DNA from: Monomorium pharaonis
Taxonomy: Eukaryota > Arthropoda > Insecta > Hymenoptera > Formicidae
Assembly (NCBI RefSeq): GCF_013373865.1
Contig: NC_050467.1
Coordinates: 18,560,996-18,624,995, forward strand
DNA: 64,000 bases
Direction of reading: 5' to 3'
Of this stretch, positions 1 through 15,200 are shown piece after piece. The notes beneath the pieces were generated by a model that had not been told where the DNA came from, searched no databases, and saw only the letters and a list, made by a program, of their open reading frames with translations. A program made the translations under genes and the position numbers. Every line of letters starts with the position of its first letter. Within the stretch, counting starts at the first letter, position 1.

Positions 1-3000
1 AGAAAAGGAATGAACTTTTTGGCGTGGTACCGTGGACCTTCTGGATCGGAGGTTCAATTCGCGGATTCGAAGGAGGAACAGAGGTGAATTGAAACTGCGG
101 GAGCCGAGGATGAAAGAGAGACGGACTTATCTTTATCTTCGCGAGGATCGCAGATATGTTGCGGGAGACGTTGTATCTGCTTTCCTTTCACTCTACACTC
201 GCGATCTCCCGTCCTTTTTTCCTTCGAGACGGAAGTACGTGCGACTATTTCGGTTTTCGTAAATTCGTTGGTTCGGATAATGACGGAACTTCGCGTACCT
301 TCTCTCAGGTGAACCGTTTAATTACATTTCTTTGTATCAATGACTACCGGCACTCGATTCACGTGACCAGATTTTAGAAATGTAGTTATGGGTGGCTGCA
401 AGGTTCCTCAACAGATGGCGCTACTCTTCCATTTGGTTGTTTCCGTTTCTATATTATTTCTTTTGATATGTAAGATTTGCAAGTCTCAAATCGAAATCAA
501 ATTATTTTTCTAACATCTTTGATATCGTGAAAAGTTATGGTCGTTGGTAAAAGATTTTCAGGTTTGTTTCGCGCGAATAATTTAAAATACACATTAATGT
601 CTCTCGAAAAAGTTGAATTTTTATTTATAACTGGAACGACGGTTTCTAAAAACTCGTTAGTGACGCATATCTTCTTCGTATCTCATTATCTTAATTATAA
701 TAGAGATAAATCGTAATCGAGAGCGAAACTCGAATTATTCGATTCTAAAACATTCTTTATTGTTATTTGGCTCTTGAGATATATAATCATGTCGCAAAAC
801 TTGCGTTATTTTTACTACAGAACGATACTTTTTCTCTTTTGTCAGTGTTGCTTCTGACCGACACGGTTATTTTGAGTATAGCTTTTGCAATTTATTTATT
901 TCTTTTTCTCAAATCTCTGGACAATGCGACACAAATTTTCAAAAGCCGAGACGCTCGTTTATATAATTATTGTCTAGCGATTGTTCCCTTGTTGAATATT
1001 TTGGGATAAATATATTAAGTTCGCATGAAAAACAGACACTTATAAATAGCCGTCCTGATGCTCGGCATGATGCGACCGGAGGCGTATTTTTGAGTCACCC
1101 ATTATTTCGAGAATTAATCTTTTGTCTTGCTTGTTTGTCGTCAAGCCGGAGAAGAAGATTTAGAGATAATTTTTATTTGAAAACCAACTACAAAGTGTTG
1201 TACTAGTACAAAGTGTTTTGTAAACAAAAGCGAAATATGTCTAAAATTGTAATAGAATTATTATTTTTAAAAAAGGAACCAAATTGTTCATATTACTAAC
1301 ATAAAATATTTAAATAATTATTTAATGATATAACTTATATATTAATTATGATATGTAATGTGTATATATATAAATATAATATAAAATATAAGATGTAAAG
1401 CAGAGTGCCTCCCATCTAACTTGATTAGCTTGGATATTTTATTTGTTTCTAGTGATACAAAAAGATGTTACAGGAAACGGATTATATTAATGCAAATATA
1501 TTAACATTATCAAGCATTTTTTTCTTAAAGTTATTAACCAATTAATAATTTTATTTTTTTTAATGGCGATAATTACGAATTATTAATTAAATATTATTTT
1601 AAGAAAGATTTTCTATTTATGATAATATTTATACATAATATAATAAATTATAATATAATTCTTATTATAAAATATTGTGTTTTGCAATATACATATATAT
1701 CTATATAGTCTAATTTTTTTTGTAATTTGAAGGAGTGGGGATTAATAAACTCACGAAGAAATTTGATATTAAGATTCTTCTTATCTTCTATATAAAAGTT
1801 CTAGATTACACACACACACACACACACACACATGTAACATATGATTATTAATAATAATATTATTATCATAAACGTGCGTTAAAACTTAGTACAAAATGAT
1901 AATAAGGAGAAACAATAAAATAAAAACGATGGGATTTTGTTCCTTTTTTAAAAATAAAAGCGCATGTTTGTAACTGTCCGACTGTAATTTCGCATTTCTA
2001 CTGCCAATAAAGCAAAGATATGCACACATCCCGATATTTTTCATGTTTGCTGCCAGTATAATCGTGTATGGGACCTTTATGTGTGTTCTGAATATTCTTT
2101 TATGTGCGTTCATTCTCGTGTCTCGTTCAAATCTTCGATGTCAAATATGAGTACACAGAAACATGTATCAAACAAAAAGTTCCCACAATATTTTTCAAAC
2201 GACATACAGAGAGAAAAAGATTCTATTTTTATTTATTCATTTGTTACTCATTCTTATTCAGTCTTATATATTATAATCACGTTTCATCTTTTGCAACAAA
2301 ATAAAATAATTTTGTAGTATGTCGTCCATATAACAGTACTGACTATAAATATCTATCTCTACTACTAGAAATTTCGTAGGGTATTTTATTGCATTTTTAA
2401 AGTGGTATTTGAAGTTTTATGGGACGTTTCATATAGTGTAAATATATTCCATGAGAAGGAGCATATCTGAAGTGAGTATCGCTTAATTTAGATAAGCTAA
2501 CAAAGTATACATAAGTAATATAATAATTTATAATAATTTAGATAAGTTAGCAAGGTCATCACGCGTAGCTAAGTAAATTCTATAAGGACGTATATAAACA
2601 CTACGTAACGGAGTCGATGACGTTTACATTTAAAGTGTACATGCGTTTTTAGAGCGTTCTGTACATTTGCGCGAATGCAATGGTAAAGTCAACGTTTACT
2701 CGTCGAGCAATATTCCGTAAATTTGAAGCCCCGTTACGTTCGAACGATTTTTCCAGTAGAACGAAATTTTCTTTCTCGTGATTTATTTTCTCTCGCAGGT
2801 GTCGGAAATAAAAGCTGGAAGGGCTAGTGGAGAGAAACCTAATGTGTGTTTAAGAGGATTTTATAAACCGATAAAAAATGTACTCGCATTTCTGTGGTGA
2901 CTTATTAGAAAGCACTAAATACTTATAAAACAAAAAATAAAATTAAAAAGAAAAGTGGAATACAAAATGGATAAGTAAAGTAAATAAAAAGGATAAAAAA

Positions 3001-6000
3001 TATATAATATAATGAAAAATGTATTTCCATCGCGTAAAGCTTGAGAATATATGCAGATTTTAATTCATATTAACTTTGAAATGTACATATGAAGAAACAG
3101 ATAAAAAATTAACACCTTTTTTTTTTAAATTAGAATTTCTCTAAAGATAATCACGGTGTACTGTGAAAAATTTACTCCAGTCTTCGATCAGAGATTAAAG
3201 CAGGGTATTTGGCGAACATCCGCCTTTATGTGGAGCTACCGAGAATTTTAATAGAAATGTGCACCGAGGTATACGCAAAGTCCAATGCGAAATGCATGAA
3301 TCTAGTATTCGCTGAATCCAGTATTCTTTCTTTCAATCGGCTGCATCTGTTCACTGCATCTGTTTAATGCAATAATTTTTTTGAGATCGCGTTTTAATGA
3401 AGAGATTCATATCAATCATTTCTGATGTTTTACTTCTACCGTTCTATGGTAGGTGTACGATAGCCGTGGCGAACAAATTGCCTACATTATCTCGACATTG
3501 TTCTTCCATTAAAAAAACTTCAATTAACGTCATTTACAGTCGAGAGGATATTAAAGTATATGTTGCTTTGAGTTGAGTGAGTCATTTATTTCTAAGAATA
3601 AATCTTCATCATTTCCTCCCCTTCGCAAAATGACATCGATCGTCGTAAATCGCGATGAGTCATTTTCTCTGGTCCGATTTTCGTCTCGATTCTCTGGGGA
3701 ACACGTCCACGCAGGTATCTCGCTGGCAAGCGTTTGCTTACGTCTTCCGGTGACTGTTTCCGTGAATATAAATCATAGCAGCAAGCTCAATGGCGATTAC
3801 GACTCATTTCGAACGGTCGTTTCAAGCGTCAAATATTAACAAGATCCTCTGTGTTTTTATATTACGCGGTAATGTTGTGACCGGCTCTGCAAAACCAGAT
3901 ACAAATTTTATTGATGTGGTCAATTTTTCGAAAAAGTAAATGTTCCATAATTAATGCGTTTTTTTTACAGAAATTGCATTTTATACAGCTTTATCTGTCT
4001 AATTTCTAATTATTAAATTAAAATCTTAGAATTTATTTGTAGGGTAAATTAGGGTATGTTGGCCCATACAGAGAAGATGGCCAAAGGCTATATTCTCCCA
4101 TAATTGCTAAATAAGATGTTCTGGTAATTATTTTCAAAGATAATCGATATTTACTGTAGTTTACGTGCGTATACTATTCAAAACAACAATATCGTGGATA
4201 TTATACCATATTTTTATTTTTAATTGCCTGAAAATTCATGTGTTCATTAAAAATTGCCACAACATTGAATAATTACAGTTGTATTGTCACAATTAACGTT
4301 AAACACATAACGAAGGTATATAAATTGTAATGTGTGATTATATCTTATTTTCTTTTTATTTAATAAAAAAGACGAGAATTAAGTTGTCCACTTATTTTAA
4401 ATTTATTATATCATATATATTTTGTTTAGTATTGACAATGAATTAAATAGATAAACTTATATAAACATTCATTGTTAAAAATGTTTAAAAATAAAATTAA
4501 ATATGTGATAATATGTGCCAATAAACAGATTTATATGTAATTTTATTATTTTATAAATATTAGTACATAAAATATGTATGGCCAACTGTCCTATATAATA
4601 CTATGATTATTTTTTTCTTAAAAGTCTGTAAAAAATAGCCAATGTTTATGTTTTAATATTTTAATAATATAAAATTTTTATTAAGTATTTTTTCTTTAAT
4701 GTCAAGAGTGTTACATGTTTTAAGTTTTAGTAAAGTAATATATCAAACGCTATTAAGAAATAATAAAAATAAAAGTATGTTATGCATTAAAAAAGAATCA
4801 TCATACCCGAATGTAACTCGAATGCGAATAGTCATTTTCGATGGATTCATATTCAGCGGACAAAAATACGTTGAAAATGACTATCCAAAAATAATATCGG
4901 ACAGTGTTATTATATCCATTTTAATTTAAGCGCGATAATAAAATATAAAATGTCATAAAAATAAAATTCTTATGTAAGGATGATCGCTTTATGTGATATA
5001 GAACAAAAGTTAAAAATGACAATGATCTTCTTTCATGATACAGCTTTTAAATAAAAAAATTGCGATTCAAATTTATGAAGAAACGGTATGAAATGATATC
5101 GAGAACGTTTTAGAATGGTATGGAAAAATGCTTTTGTTATTGCTATACATGCATATATATGTTATATATACGTTATATTATATGTGTGAATACATAGCAA
5201 ATGTAATTTTTAATAAAATTTCATTTTAAATTTAATAATATTATCTTAATAAATAATAAAGTGTTTAAAATATTGAATCATAAAGAATTTAAACAATAAA
5301 ATATCGAATAATGTTGAATAATAAAAATTATGTAAATAATAATTCATAATCAAATTATTGTTTTTCTTCATTAGCTTTTCATCTATAATTTTTGTTAAAT
5401 AATTACTTTTCGTGGATAATAAACACATAGATTAATTTAATGCAAATATTTTTTATATTTCTTTCACTTTTTAATTATATTAAATAAATATACGCCAGTA
5501 GTGATGTTGCTTATATTTATTTAAAATGCTAACTATAAAAAGATTGAGGAAGAATATTTTTCTCGTATGCTGACGAAATATTAGCTAGCACAGAAATTCT
5601 TGTAAAGTCGGAGTTATAAAAGCCAGTTGAACCAGGAAGCCAGAAATCGATACGGATGGTATGAGTGAAGTGGAAAGATATTGCCACACAGACAGAAGTA
5701 GTCCTTTTTCTATTAAAGGATACGATCAATGTCATATGTCATAAACTCTATTTAAAAAATTAAACGTAATCTTATATTTGTATCGTTTAAGTTTCTTTGT
5801 TGCCGATACAGTTATTACTACAAACTTGAAAACTATATACTTAATTGGTTTTTTTAATCTTTTTAATTATTCAAAGACATTGGTCAAGAAAGGAACCTTT
5901 GATATTGTTTTTAAAGAAATTATTTTCTTATTAGCTTTTCACAAGTATTGATTAATTACAAAATCAATAAATGCGACAACAGAAAATAAGGGACAGAAAA

Positions 6001-6060
6001 GTAAAAGGGGGGGAGGCAAAAAAAGTTTTGTTTAACGCATTATTTTCAGAAGTATTTATA
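1..6060. other. AT-rich non-coding region upstream of the K2P channel gene
   Basis: No open frame here looks like a conserved protein. The frames of 60-90 codons have no recognisable domain and overlap one another. A (CA)n microsatellite lies at about 1808-1832. The first 330 bases and the stretch at 2570-2860 are somewhat richer in GC and could belong to an untranslated exon or regulatory element, but nothing in the sequence decides this. Confidence 0.5.
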
Positions 6061-7350
6061 CAGCTGATACGGCCCTGCGACCTGTAGCGCCGGTTTCAAA
6101 GCGACCCGGCGTCGAATGTACTCCTCAGTTAGCGTCGCGACGCCGCCGTTGGAGGTACGCGGGAGACGTTACACAACAACACCTGGTAGCAACATCTCAC
6201 CTTCCCTTTGTCCGAGGAAAAAAATCAGTTATTTAAGAGCGCGCAATAAACGAATATAATGATCGCTTGCAACTATTCACGCTTAATTAGATCGGATGGA
6301 TTATTGAGAAAGTTTGAGGAGGCATTTCTTCCTGTCCTAAATTATATGATATATTAAAGTTTTTCTATAAAGTGTGTTAAAGGAGCAAGATAGGAACGAC
6401 CTCGAAAATTTCGGAGTTTCGCATCCCGCCAGCGTTCGCCAGCGTTCGGCGATAATAATTCTTTTATGCGTTATTGAATCGCCGCGATATCCTTTGAGAA
6501 TCAGAGATTTCGCCTCGGGATGACAGGGTAAACCGGAGACATTTGATCCGTTTCTCGTGGAAGAGGAGGGGCAATAGGAGGCTTCCCTCTTTTCAAATGT
6601 TGCGAGAAAGGGTAGCGCGGAGCACGAGTGATTCTCCCCGCCTTCCTCTCCTGATCGACGTCAAATGACGAAGGCGCGGGGCGCCGAAGAAAATCGAAAA
6701 GGACATGCGTTGAGGAAGTGGAAAGAGAGGATCTCCCTCGTCGAAAGGAAATACGAGCTTTCCTCAGTAATTTTCACCTCGTCCCGTGTGTGAGTGACTC
6801 GATTACGCGAGGGAGAAGAGTGAGACACTGTCTTAATTATAAAGAAAAACCTAGAGATAAAAGCGAAATGTTAAATAAAGCTAAATAAAAAGTAAATTAA
6901 AAATAGAAGAAACGAAATAAATAGAAAATAATTCGTGAAAAGTGTATGAGTTAGGGGTGCGTGAAAATCTTCGAAAATTTGTGCGAAGTGAATTCCCTAA
7001 AAGTTTTTCGCGAAGGCAGACCGAACGTTAATCTTCATTTTGATGGAAAAGTGATATGATCGATGTGCAATCTTGCGATTAATGCAACTTTCCGCAGCAG
7101 ACGGTGGTTGAAGGTATCGTATATGAAAAGATCAGACTAGAGCGAAAGGAGGGGAAAAAAAGGAGACAGCATCAACTTGCGTCGTTAGGCGAAGAGACCG
7201 AGATTATTGCTCGCGTTGGTGAGCCAGGAGATAAATCGACGGTAACAGCTCCCACGGGGCTGAAGAATCGTTTTCGTGGGTGCAATACTTCTTGTTACGC
7301 TTCTATCGTCGGAGCATTGAGATTTCGTTTTGACGATTATGTTTGATTCA
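6060..7350 (+). promoter_or_regulatory. GC-richer block, candidate promoter/5' UTR of K2P channel isoform A
   Basis: This block stands out from its AT-rich flanks by high CpG content, clearest around 6070-6180 and 6400-6800. It precedes the first coding exon at 9289 on the same strand. Possible splice donors occur, for example GGAG followed by gtacgc near 6150. An open frame at 7104-7346 has no family resemblance. A role as promoter and non-coding first exon is inferred from composition and position only. Confidence 0.3.
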
Positions 7351-9288
7351 TCAGCACGATCGCACTTTATTAAGTCAGATCACGAATCGCGATCAATCGG
7401 ATTATCACGCACACATTTTTCTTTGCATTGTCACAAATAACTGTTTGCGCGCAATTATCTCGTTTACACAAACTGAAATTTTCTATGAGATTAAAAAAAA
7501 TTTTTTTATACTGAATATTTTACCAATTAAAACTTAAGACGGTTACTATTAAGTTCCAACAAAGAAAAGAATGTATTTCTTTGAGTTAAAGTCATTTGGA
7601 TTTCTAGTGTCATTTCGCTTAGAAACCAGGACGTAAATTTCATTACGCCGTATATTTCAAATATTTTAACTCAGTATATTAATATAAATAAAAATAAAGT
7701 TAGAGAATGTCATATTGTTTCACATTATATTTTGCCCACATATGCTTTTGGTGGAATGCACTTTGCATACTTTATCGTTTGAAAATTAAATATTAAATAT
7801 TTTAAACACGGAGATGTTCAAAATGTCATAGTGTATTCTATCAATCATATTTATCTGTAATTCTCGCTTCATTTTATGCTTTTGCATTATGTGTTCTATT
7901 GTTTCAAACGAAATGACGCCGCGATTGTATGTAATTAAACGCGATTGTGCAATTGCGGAATACAATTATCTCCCGTCGCGTTAAGAGATTCGCATTATTA
8001 TATGCTCTCGCTATTTACCGTTAGAATCCATTCGGGGTCATTGACCTACGGCTATGTATGTCGTCCGAATAATTTTAGATAGAAACAGGATATGCAGGAG
8101 CGCAAATCCGCGAAATCATAAGGAACGTACATGGTCAAGATCGTTGAGCGTAATTGACAAGTTTTTCTATCGTTCACGCAATGTTAATTAATCTTCGAGA
8201 TTATTTCCATTATTGTCTTCAGACCATTAATATTTCTGAAAATATTCTTGGAACAATCAGTATTTAAATTCAATATTCCTTTAAATACTCTCTCTCTCTC
8301 TTTCTTTTTCTCTCTCAATTTGATATTATTTAAAAAATTTGAATTCTGTATTGAAACGCTTCAATTATAACATTTTAGACCTTTTATTATAATAAATTAT
8401 TCAAAGCTTTGTAAAGTAGAACGTTTTAAATTTCACTGTTAATATTTCAAATAGAAAGGACTTTTTTTCTCAATAAAAATTTAATATGCTCAGTTTATTG
8501 CTTTCAGTCGACTCGCTGTCTGAGTAATTTTCTTCGATCCCGCATTATCTTAACCGAATTACAGAGTTCTCTAAGCGTGAGATGTTGTGTAGCGATGTAT
8601 TAACGATTCTTCGATAGTTTGAGAAGCCGCGAATGACCCCTTTCGTAAATTTCGCGGGGAGATACGCGGTCGCTCTTCAAGACAAATCTCTTCCACGGAA
8701 TCTCGAACTAAGGAGCTTGCCAACATTCTTTCGTCTGTCCGTCTATTTATACCTGTGCTCAGATAAAATTCATAGATCTGCGGAAAATAGCGGACCGGAC
8801 AAAAAGAGGACAAAGTATCGCCCCGGTATCCGACGCGTTCGCGATTAGCGTGAACGACGCACGTGTGCATGAATGTTGAGCGATCTGTGTCGTAAGAACA
8901 CTCGAGTATCTTTGATTCCCGTAGATCGTGCACGTATGTCGCAGATCACCGCCACGTTGAATCGTTTAATCAACGGCCGCAATCACATTGTTTCTTGTAG
9001 AACATTGAATCGCAAAGTGCTTTCCGAACGGGATTAAATGCAGCCGAAAGGACAATGGGTTCCTTAGGTATTTACTCTGCGAGATTGTGATCGGACGGCG
9101 ATTCCTCCCTTTGACTCCCTGCGGATTCCGGACGATTAATTAAGGGAGGATCGAACGCAGCGAGTCGTCGTACTCGGAATCTCGCGTAAGGTATACCAAA
9201 TACCATACATACACATACACACACGCGCGCGCGTGCACGTTTTGCCTAAGTGTTTCGTTCGCACCTCGAGAAAAAGTCAGCCGCAAAA
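7351..9288. other. Non-coding interval before K2P exon 1
   Basis: Mostly AT-rich to about 8500, with a (TC)n run near 8285-8320, then more GC-rich from about 8570 to the first coding exon. An alternating CA/CG run lies at 9205-9238. The overlapping open frames on both strands at 8571-8933 look like composition effects. The last few hundred bases may be 5' UTR of the channel gene. Confidence 0.4.
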
Positions 9289-12200
9289 ATGTCAAACTCG
9301 CCACGAGTACGAAAGATGCCGCCCAGGCCAAAGATCTTACTTCCGGTTCCCGGACAGTACTACAATCCGCAGACGGCGACTGGTATGGGATACGTGCCGA
9401 CGCCGTACGGACAAACGCCGGTACCCATGACGCCAATTTCCGGCCAGCCGCAGGTGTTCTACTCCAGCCGGGCCAGCGAGTTCGTCTTCACGCAATTCAA
9501 GGGAATCAAGGATTTTACCAAGTCCGGGCTCAGCGTGGGCGAGAAGAGCGCCTTTTGGCTCTACGAGAAGGTAAGGAAGTAAGAAGAGAGATAGGGTCTT
9601 CGCTAGATCGGAGTCTTAGTCGGGATGTGTTAAAATTGCATAGTTGTTATTTTATAATGACTGATGAACATAATGAAATCAAACGGATCTTAAAAGAAAT
9701 TCGTCATTTTTATTTAGCATCTTCGTGTACAAGCATATACGGTCAAGATAAAATAACTAAAATTAACTACGTACTTGTATACTCTACCCTAAATAACTTT
9801 AGATTGTTTAGTAAAAAAAGGTTTAAAAAAAATGTTACATCTGCAAATGTTACATATTTATAAAAAGGCACATTATATATTTTTGAAATGTATTTTTTTT
9901 ACGTAGATATTTAAAAGTCAATTTTATTTTTTAAAAAATGGAATATTTTAAAAATTCACTTTGTTTTTTTTTTTAAATAAAATGTCATATTTTGTTTGTG
10001 CTAAAATTTGAACAAAATATAAATTTGGAATTAAACCTATTAATCTTTTAGCTTTTAATTAGTTTTTAATAATGGTTAACGTGATATTTTGTTCTTTGAC
10101 AATTTGTTTTACAAAGCTCGATTTTGACAGTTTTATTGGAAAATGTTTTATCGGACAGTTTTATTGGAAGTTTACTAAACGTCCGTAACATAAATATGAT
10201 ATCAACAAGGTAGTTATTACGCGTAGAAACTGAAAAAATATTGCAAAAATCAGAGAACTATCGCTGCAAGGAATTTCTATGACCACTACGTCAAACTTAA
10301 CACAATTAGATTAACTTCTCTGTGGTACATTCAAAAATGTAATAAATCACCAATGATACTAGAGAATATAAAATAATAAAGTCTTTAATTATGCAATTCT
10401 ATTGGATCAGAACAAATAAATTTTGAGCAGCTACTTTGGAAAAGGACAGACGCACGGCAAGATAAGCTTACACTATTAAGCACCGCTCTTATTAAATTTC
10501 TAATTTGTGGGTACACAAAGCAAATCTCGAGAAACAAAGCAAATAGTATCTTGTTATCTATTGGGTTCTTTTTAAGAATAATAAATCAATGTATTTATAT
10601 AGAATTTTTACGTAAAATTTGTTATACTTTTTAATTTAATACAAAAATAGACGTTTAAAAAAAGGAAGCTGAAATTTTCTTCTGATTCAAACATCAAACT
10701 CTAGCAGAAGAAATAACATTGATTTTAATCTTATTATGTGCTCGTACTATAGACTGTCTAAAAAATTAATAATATATTCTTAACTTTTTTAATAAAAATA
10801 ATATAAATGGTGTGTGCAGGTCAGTTCTTGGAGCAAGAGATGGTTCACGCATATTTTTTTATTCGTTGTCATACTTCTGTACAGCATCGCCGGAGCGATG
10901 ATATTTATAGCGGTTGAAGGTACAAGAGAGGATCTTGCTATCTCAAACATCAGGCAGAGCAGGTACGTTCAGCAACAAAACATAAAATTCGTAAGCCAGC
11001 TTATCGAGAAAATATATAAATATCAAGAGCTCGTCGACACATTTATTCGATGTCATAAAAGCCAGGAATAAAATACTTGTTAATTACTCTTATTTACTTA
11101 ACATGAAATAATGTATAACGTAAGACATCTTATGAAGTAAGATTTATGTTGATCACGAATCAGTAAAGCAGTTTTTACGAATTTTTACGAATTTTTATTG
11201 GCCATTACAAACAAGATCTGCTATTTATTTCCCTCTTAAAACGTAGCGTTAGTTGAAAGCGTGCCAAGGGATGCAATAGATATGAGAGATCGTTAATTAT
11301 TTTGGAAAGATGTCGGAGTGAATTAAATCCTTCCGTAAAAAAAAAAACTGTCATATGTTAACGCGATTAATGTGTACATATTAATAACGATTCGTCGTCT
11401 GGCTTCCATATCTGGCTACAAAATCACGTCTTAACATCCGGTGATTAATGTGGATTCTAATTTAATTTTCACTGTTTATGTGACGTGCAAACTCGATACG
11501 ATGTTGCGGTTTCAATACAATTTCTTGTTGTCGATAACGTCAATCCTGATCCCTGGATAGTCTTGCCAATGCCGCGCATCTAGTTTATTACAACAATTGT
11601 TAATTATGTTAATCGATATTGGATTTCATGGTTGATCGTACAATATTGTTTGCCAAGCTATTTTGATACCACCTATTCATCTTTCAAACTTCATTGTGCA
11701 ATTTTTATTCTTCCCCCTCCCAAACCAATATCTTTTTTCTAAAGAATATATATTTTACATTTATTATCATGCATATTTGCCATTCGATTCGAATGGTAAA
11801 ATTATTAATTAAGTTATTAATTAAGTAAATGTTTTCTTCCTCTTAATAACTCAACAAAAATAATTGCAATAATTGTTTTGTTTTTGCGAGAAATACAACT
11901 GCGCAAAAATTGTATTTTCTCTGTAAAAGATATTATTAATTAACTTAATAGCAATCTTTTATTGTAACGGAGTCCACATAAAAATATCTCTATTAATGAA
12001 TAAAAATGTATTATTAGGGCTCACTTTAACGTCGTTCTGTATCTTATCATTGCAATGATACGTTCTTTCTTTGATTGTAACTTTTCTTGCACTTTTCTGG
12101 CTCAATCGTTTGGTTTCAGGACGAGAGCAAGGTAAAGTTTCAACAACCTTATCTGTAAGAAATTAGTTTTGCATGACAAATGCGATAAAACATCGTTAAA

Positions 12201-15200
12201 TGCTCATCTATCCTATATTTATACACACATTATTTAGAGCGAGAATATTAAAGATAACAAGGGTTGTTGAGATCGTTCCATGCTTATAAAGACCAAGATC
12301 AATATTCGTCTCGAATTGCAATTAGAAAAAATTACAGTTAGCAATTTAAACAGTAAAGCTACCTTGTTATAATCGCGTGCCGACATAAAATTGTACCATT
12401 AATTATATTCCATTAGCCTAAATTTAATTACGATGATCCGAAGTGCTCGCGCGATTATTAATTCGGAAATAGTGAGTTCTTGATATTAATGATTATAACG
12501 CGCGTATATCTCCGGGATTTCCATTTGAGTGGAAATCAAGTCCAAAAAGTTTCGGCTAAAATTAACCCACAAAATCGAGGTGTGGTTGAAGATTCGGTCT
12601 TCTCCACGATAATAGAATGTCATTACGTCAGATTGGAGTGGAACTCTTTTCTTTATTGGGCAGACGCGCCTTATTTGTGAAACAGCCTAATCTCCAGTAT
12701 CGAGACTGTTCTAATTAATATTATCCTCGTGGCTTTTGATGACGTTACCATTCCATCGAAAGTTTGTCGTAATTTTAATCGAGAAAGTACTGAATGTTAG
12801 TAGAGTTTACGCCCCGGAGACATTTACTGCCCCGGATTTTATTGAGAATATAGAGATGACACGTGTTCGCCTACTATCTTATGGAGATTTCTGTATTCCG
12901 CGAAAGAACTTGAGTAATTGGTTCAATCACTAACATGTAAAAGAATAATTTAAAACGTTTTCACAATTTACTTAAATTGAATAAAGAAATTGAATTAATT
13001 CTAATATTAAATGATTTTGTGACACAAAGGAAGAGAATCTGTCAATTTTTACTTATATTTTCGTAGTTAGACGCCTGTAATAGTTTCTATTGTTCGAATC
13101 AAGTTTTCTTAGCCTGAGTTATATGTGTTTTCTATCAATTGTAGAAATGAGACAGCCAATGCGATTCGTGAATTATGTGACGACTCGGTGTTGACGTCAG
13201 ATTCATCCCGTTGGAGAGGAAGAGCGGTAGAACTGATTACAAAATACGAAACAGACCTATATGACTATTTTCGCCGGGGATTAATGGACAAAGGCGAGAA
13301 AGTGTGGTCATTTTGGAATGCCGTGTTCTACTGTGGCACCATTTACACGACCATAGGTGAGTACAATATTTCTAGTCGCGTTTGCTCGTTGGCCCCTTGC
13401 CATTTCTAGTATCCCTGTGGTCATTTAGCGCAATTAACACGGCATAAAATTTTGCAAAGCGTAGCTTTGAAATTTATAAGTGTATAATAGTTCCTCGACT
13501 CTAAATTAATAGAAAAATTCCGATATTGCACTTGGATGCATCGCCCATAATATTATTTTTCTATCAAACGGAGAATTTATTTTCACGCTTTTTAAAAATA
13601 TACTCTTGAAGCTCTTGAGAATTATTTTCTTTGGGAAAAGAGGCTGACAAAAAAAAAAGCGACGGAGTGGCGCTATTCGCGCGATGTGCGAGTACCTGAA
13701 AATAGAGCGATTTCCGCGCGAGACATATTTTTGTACACATTGAGAGTAAAAGAGCCGAGTTGAGTCTTAAGAGAGTCAAAACGCTTTGATTCTGACAAAA
13801 CATTTCGCAAACGTATCACAACTCGTGCCGTCCTTGGATCTCTCGTAAGCTCAGGGCAGGTATTTTTATTTTTGTGGCTTGATGAGGTATAAGTTTATTT
13901 GTCCTGCGCAGCTTTCTTCTCGAAGATTGAAAGCTCGCAGAGGAATAAAGGCAGCGGAAAATACGTATTGCGCTATGATATACATAATATCAATATGCCG
14001 CGTATGCGTCGCGACTGATTTTAAGCTCATTTCTTGTAATATTGCTTTACGTATAGGTTTATAGGTAGGTTGTGCAGGTCTTGTGGTCTATAGAAATACG
14101 ATTTGAATGCAGATCCAATGAATAACTAATGATGCGGATTATTCCTTGCACGGGAGAATCCGTACAAGATTACACAGAAAGAATGGAATTTAACTGAAGC
14201 TAAAAGTTTTTTAAAAAGTATATACATCCGGATTTGAAAAGAATTGTTGAGCTAGAAAAACAATTATATAGGGTACTTAAACATGATGCGCGAGGCTGCA
14301 AAAAGTTTTATAAGTTTTAGAGCTTTAACAATCAGTTCGAGTATCTTACACAATTATTTGTTTCAACTAAATTTTTTAGATATTTCAGCAAAACTATCTT
14401 TTTAATTAAAAAAATGAACAGCGTCAAGTACACTCGACGTTCGTACAAAAAATTTGATATAAAAGAATCAACTAGTACCCACTTGTTATCGATGCATACA
14501 ATTGCATTATTTTTTGCAGATTCTGTTACTCATTTTAGATCATATAAAAGCTTGAAATTGAATGTGATATACAAAAACTTGGCAGGAGTTATTAAAACTA
14601 TTTTAAATCACTCGAATAATATGACAGATGAACGTATAAGATTTTTATATCAGAAACATATTATTTTTGATCATTTAATTAAGATGAGCGTATTACGAAC
14701 CGAGTTATTTCTGAAAAGGCAACAGAGATATAAAGTTGAAAGATTTTTCAATATTTACAATATTCTCGATTATTTACCCATTTACAAATTATTTATTAAT
14801 TTAACGTGTCTTTCGCAGCAAAATAAAATACAATAAATAAAACTTTATAATAGATTTTTAAAATTAATTACTTTTCATTTTGCTCGGATATACGACTAGT
14901 ATGTGACCCAGTTTCCTAAGTGCTTCGTGCAATTTTCGCTCTCTTACGCTAAAAATTGATACGTATAGTCAATATATAACTCGCTGATATGCAACTCTGG
15001 GAAATGTTTTATTCGTTGACATGTCGCTCTTTCGTTAATATTTCAATTTATAATTACAAAGAGAAAGAACGAGAAAAAGAGATTACTGTAACAAAATTAA
15101 TTTAAAATAAAATAAGAAATGAAAGATATAATTAAAGAAAAGATTTAATAATTTTGTTATAAATCGTTGTTTTTATACATTGCTTTTTTATATATTCGCC

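Noticed and set aside
8571..8933. 120-codon minus-strand frame and overlapping plus-strand frame upstream of K2P exon 1
   Set aside because: Overlapping open frames on both strands in a CpG-rich patch are typical of composition; no homology recognised.
14414..14836. 140-codon open frame on the plus strand inside the K2P interval
   Set aside because: No domain, signal or splice context that I recognise, and its AT-driven composition (Ile, Lys, Asn, Phe rich) matches its surroundings. A transposon remnant cannot be excluded.
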